Shown: in pieces, positions 61,441-64,000 of the stretch
Position numbering within the stretch: position 1 is the first letter of the stretch
Layout of the letters: every line of letters begins with the position of its first letter
Assembly (NCBI RefSeq): GCF_018691265.1
Contig: NW_024881279.1
Span: 8,585,243-8,649,242 of the forward strand
Reading direction: 5' to 3'
Length of the DNA: 64,000 nt
Source of the DNA: Tyto alba
Taxonomy: Eukaryota > Chordata > Aves > Strigiformes > Tytonidae
Translations under genes and position numbers: made by a program
The notes under the pieces: model-generated
The model's database searches: none
Told to the model about the DNA's origin: nothing
The model's input: the letters and a program-made list of their open reading frames with translations, nothing else

Positions 61441-63129
61441 CGTTCCCCCCCTTACTGCTTTGCACACAATATTTACTTTCACCATCTAGCATATCTCAAT
61501 GTGGTTTTTCTCCCAGAACAAATCATATTAACCAATGTGTACACATTACTGTGAAGAGCAGGATTTCAGTCTTTGGGCCTCAAATTTGATAATACCACAC
61601 AAATAAATACATTAAATACCTCTCCTTCCAGCTCATTCAGCATTACTATATGCTGTTTGAAACGAATGATGCTGAGGTTAAATTTAATCTCTCTTGCCTG
61701 AGGCTTTTAATGAAGTTAAACAGAGAAGATTTCATTCCAATATTAGTGTGGCAAGTCTATGACCTTAAATGAAGTCCTCTTGAATTTATCTAGGGGGTAA
61801 GCACACAACTGTGCAAGTATTTAGAGCCACTGACTTCCTGGTACTTCCTGTGCAATATTCCCTTTCATTTACTAAATAGTGAAACCTGGATCGCCAGCTG
61901 TCCTGCTTCCATAGCAGAGGTCTCATGAGCACTTCAGGGCGTGTGGCACGTCCTGACTTCTTACAGGACAAGTTCCAAGGTAACACTTGTAGACAAAATA
62001 TGTCACTTTTCACTTCAAGACAGAGGAGAATTCCCTTAGCGGGCATGGGAAAACCTCTCCCTTGCAAAGGAGTATAATCGGATGTTTCTGGAACCCTGTC
62101 ATGACCACATATTGGCTTTCAGGTCCAACGCACCATTACAAAGTAAAAAAATGCTTATGCTAGTGCAAGTGGGCAAACCAAGGGTTGATGCACAGTGACC
62201 GGTCAAAGAAACCTTGGGAAGTACTCCACAGGGACCTCCTGTCTTCTGGCAAGCAGATAAAACAAACCTTGTTTCTCCTTTCTCCTTCATAGGTGGCAAC
62301 ATGAAATTGCAAGAAGTTCACTCTCAAGATGTGCTTGGCAGAAGTCATAGTAGAGTCCACATTCCTCATAATGAAAATTACTAAATTAAGGCTGCAGATA
62401 TCACCCTTGAATAAAAGTCAATCTCTTCTTACACACAAAGGAAAGCAATTACATTCAGAGGACCCCAGAGAGCTTGTTCCTCTATCACTGATATGAAGAA
62501 AGCCTGGGAAAGGTCAGTCTGGCAAACAGTAATATATTTATAATGCAATAATAAAAGGTGCTGGACCTTGGGAATGTTGCCCTTCTCATTTAGGGCCATT
62601 ATCTGATAATGACAGGACTGTTTCCTCATGTGTTAGATTATGAAGCTACTACAGAATATAGAAACTTCTATACCTCAAAGTTTTGCATTGTCAGTGAAGA
62701 ATATTTCACTGGCCCAGGACAGGGTGCTGTAGTTAGAATCTGATTCAGCAAGGACACACCTAACTTTCACCACACAGGTAGTTTTGGAGGTATCAGTGAA
62801 ACGAATTGTATTACTGGAAGCTAGTCCATTGTTTAAACATCATGTAAAATAAAGCGGCAGAGGTTCACTTGCCGCCTTGGTATAACATACTGCAGATTAT
62901 TCTAGGCAGCCCTCTGGCTTGTTGAGAAGTTTATAAGAACTCTGCAATTTCACTGCAGAAGGCTTTGTTATAGCTGTCTCTGACCATGTCCTTGGGATTT
63001 TGAGTGGGCTGGGGTCTCTTTAGTAACTTTATAAGATCAGAGAAAAAAGGGAAAAAGAGCTTTAAGAGTTTTCTTTATCCATTTTTCTCCCCCTTTAGCA
63101 AGAATCTCTGTATACCATTTCTGATGGAT
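61441..63129. other. Non-coding unique sequence
   Basis: No gene recognised. 61580-61780 is complex AT-rich sequence with TAAATTTAATC and ATTAAATACC words. Minus-strand frames of 66-93 codons at 61.8-62.6 kb have no motifs. Confidence 0.55.
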
Positions 63130-63610
63130 GTTTGTTCTTTAAAAGCCTCCAACAGAGAGATTCTTCCACGCCTCAGGCAATCTACTTCAGTCCCTTACTC
63201 CTCTCACCATTAGGAAGCTTTTCCTGATGTCTAACCCTCATATCTCTTGCTGCCACTTAAGCCCATTATTTCTTGTGCTAGCCATCCTGGTCATGACAAA
63301 CAGATTATTTCTTTCCTCTTTCCAACAACCTTTATACAACTGATGGCTCTTATGCTCTCTCCATTGGTTTTCTCTGTCTGAACCACCAGCTTCCTCATTG
63401 CTCTCTTAAAGCTCATGGTCTTTGATCTTTGACAGTTCACATTTCTCTCCTCTGGAATTTCTGCAGTTGTTCCACTTCTTTTTTTTGAGGTCCAGTGCCC
63501 AAAACTGGAGGAAGCTGAGGTTTTACCAATACAGGCTGAGGGAGTGAAATCAATTCCCTTCAATTACAGCTCATGACATATTCTTATCCTCACCATATTC
63601 TTGTACAAAT
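63130..63610 (-). mobile_element. CR1-type LINE fragment, old
   Basis: The plus strand contains, in order, 'ccattaggaagcttttcctg', 'atgtctaaccct', 'cttgctgccacttaagccca', 'ttatttcttgtgct', 'caacctttata', 'ctcctctgga', 'tccagtgcccaaaactgga' and 'ggctgagggagtgaaatca'. This is the antisense of the conserved 3' region (end of the reverse-transcriptase ORF into the 3' UTR) of CR1/L3-like LINEs shared by birds, turtles and crocodilians. The copy is therefore on the minus strand and truncated at both ends: no typical CR1 3' terminal ATTCTATG octamer repeats are seen at the low-coordinate edge. The minus-strand 90-codon frame at 63291-63563 lies inside it and is not a functional gene. Divergence is high, so the insertion is old. 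Confidence 0.75.
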
Positions 63611-64000
63611 ATGATTTTAACTAAGAGAAAAATTGGTGGAAAAATATTTCTGTGTGGCAAGACTTTCCTTTAGACTTATCTAATGTCTTTCAGATGATGC
63701 TATTTAGTTTTATTACAACTCAGGTTCTTTCTTCAAATCATTAAATCTCTAGGACAGCTAGTATTAATAAGGTGACTGTACTTACATTAGTCTTTGCTTT
63801 AAGTGTTGACATTTGAGCGAGTGCTCATAGCTGTTCCCAAGGAACAGTCTTACATTATGATTAACTAGGCTCACAGATCCTGATTTTGAAATTAGAGTGT
63901 TTGGAGGTGGATTTGTGGTATTTTTTTCCCCTAAGAGACAAGAAGATGGCTGATATTGGACATGTGCTTCTAGTCAAGCAAAGGGGAGGCAGCTGACCAC
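63611..64000. other. Non-coding unique sequence
   Basis: Nothing recognised. AT-leaning sequence follows the CR1 copy to the window end. CR1 sequence may extend a little further than called. Confidence 0.55.

Noticed and set aside
63291..63563. 90-codon minus-strand frame at the window end
   Set aside because: It lies within the CR1 LINE fragment, is not in a recognisable reverse-transcriptase frame, and is not a gene.
1..64000. CRISPR arrays, operons, prophage or other prokaryotic systems
   Set aside because: There are no regularly spaced direct repeats, no dense co-directional ORFs and no ribosome-binding context. The sequence texture and repeats are vertebrate.

Overview
The window looks like about 64 kb of gene-poor vertebrate DNA, most probably avian. 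Three things point to a bird: a 568-bp solo endogenous-retrovirus LTR of a family common in bird genomes (24874-25441), old CR1-type LINE fragments (about 785-880 and 63130-63610), and a sparse background of very old amniote/vertebrate repeat fossils. CpG is scarce, composition is moderate, and A/T homopolymers and (GT)n tracts are scattered throughout. Bacterial hallmarks are absent: there are no dense long ORFs, ribosome binding sites or operons.

I could not support a single protein-coding exon, tRNA, rRNA or recognisable small RNA gene. The longest open frames (169, 147, 143 and 139 codons) are of a length expected by chance in 64 kb, often have open frames on the opposite strand as well, and encode no family I recognise. 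The window is therefore best read as intergenic sequence or the interior of a large intron. Short exons (<100 bp) and lncRNA exons cannot be excluded by eye.

Layout: 0-5 kb is unique sequence with a CR1 scrap and a possible DNA-transposon end near 2.9 kb. A small CpG-rich patch lies at 5.48-5.76 kb. From 6 to 20 kb the sequence is unique, with TAAT-rich islands that resemble conserved enhancers (10.5, 12.85 and 16.6 kb) and ancient repeat fossils (15.2, 15.4 and 18.6 kb). A pair of adjacent perfect hairpins sits at 20.45-20.51 kb. The solo LTR is at 24.9-25.4 kb. From 27 to 36 kb there are further enhancer-like islands (27.5, 31.4-31.66 and 34.94-35.64 kb). From 36 to 56 kb there are homopolymer, G-rich and pyrimidine tracts plus a MIR-like fossil (41.6 kb). 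From 56 to 64 kb there is another MIR-like fossil (61.35 kb) and the CR1 copy at the end.

No new biological system is evident. The most testable signals are the putative conserved noncoding elements, the CpG patch and the twin hairpins. All repeat-family calls rest on remembered consensus features, not on an alignment search.
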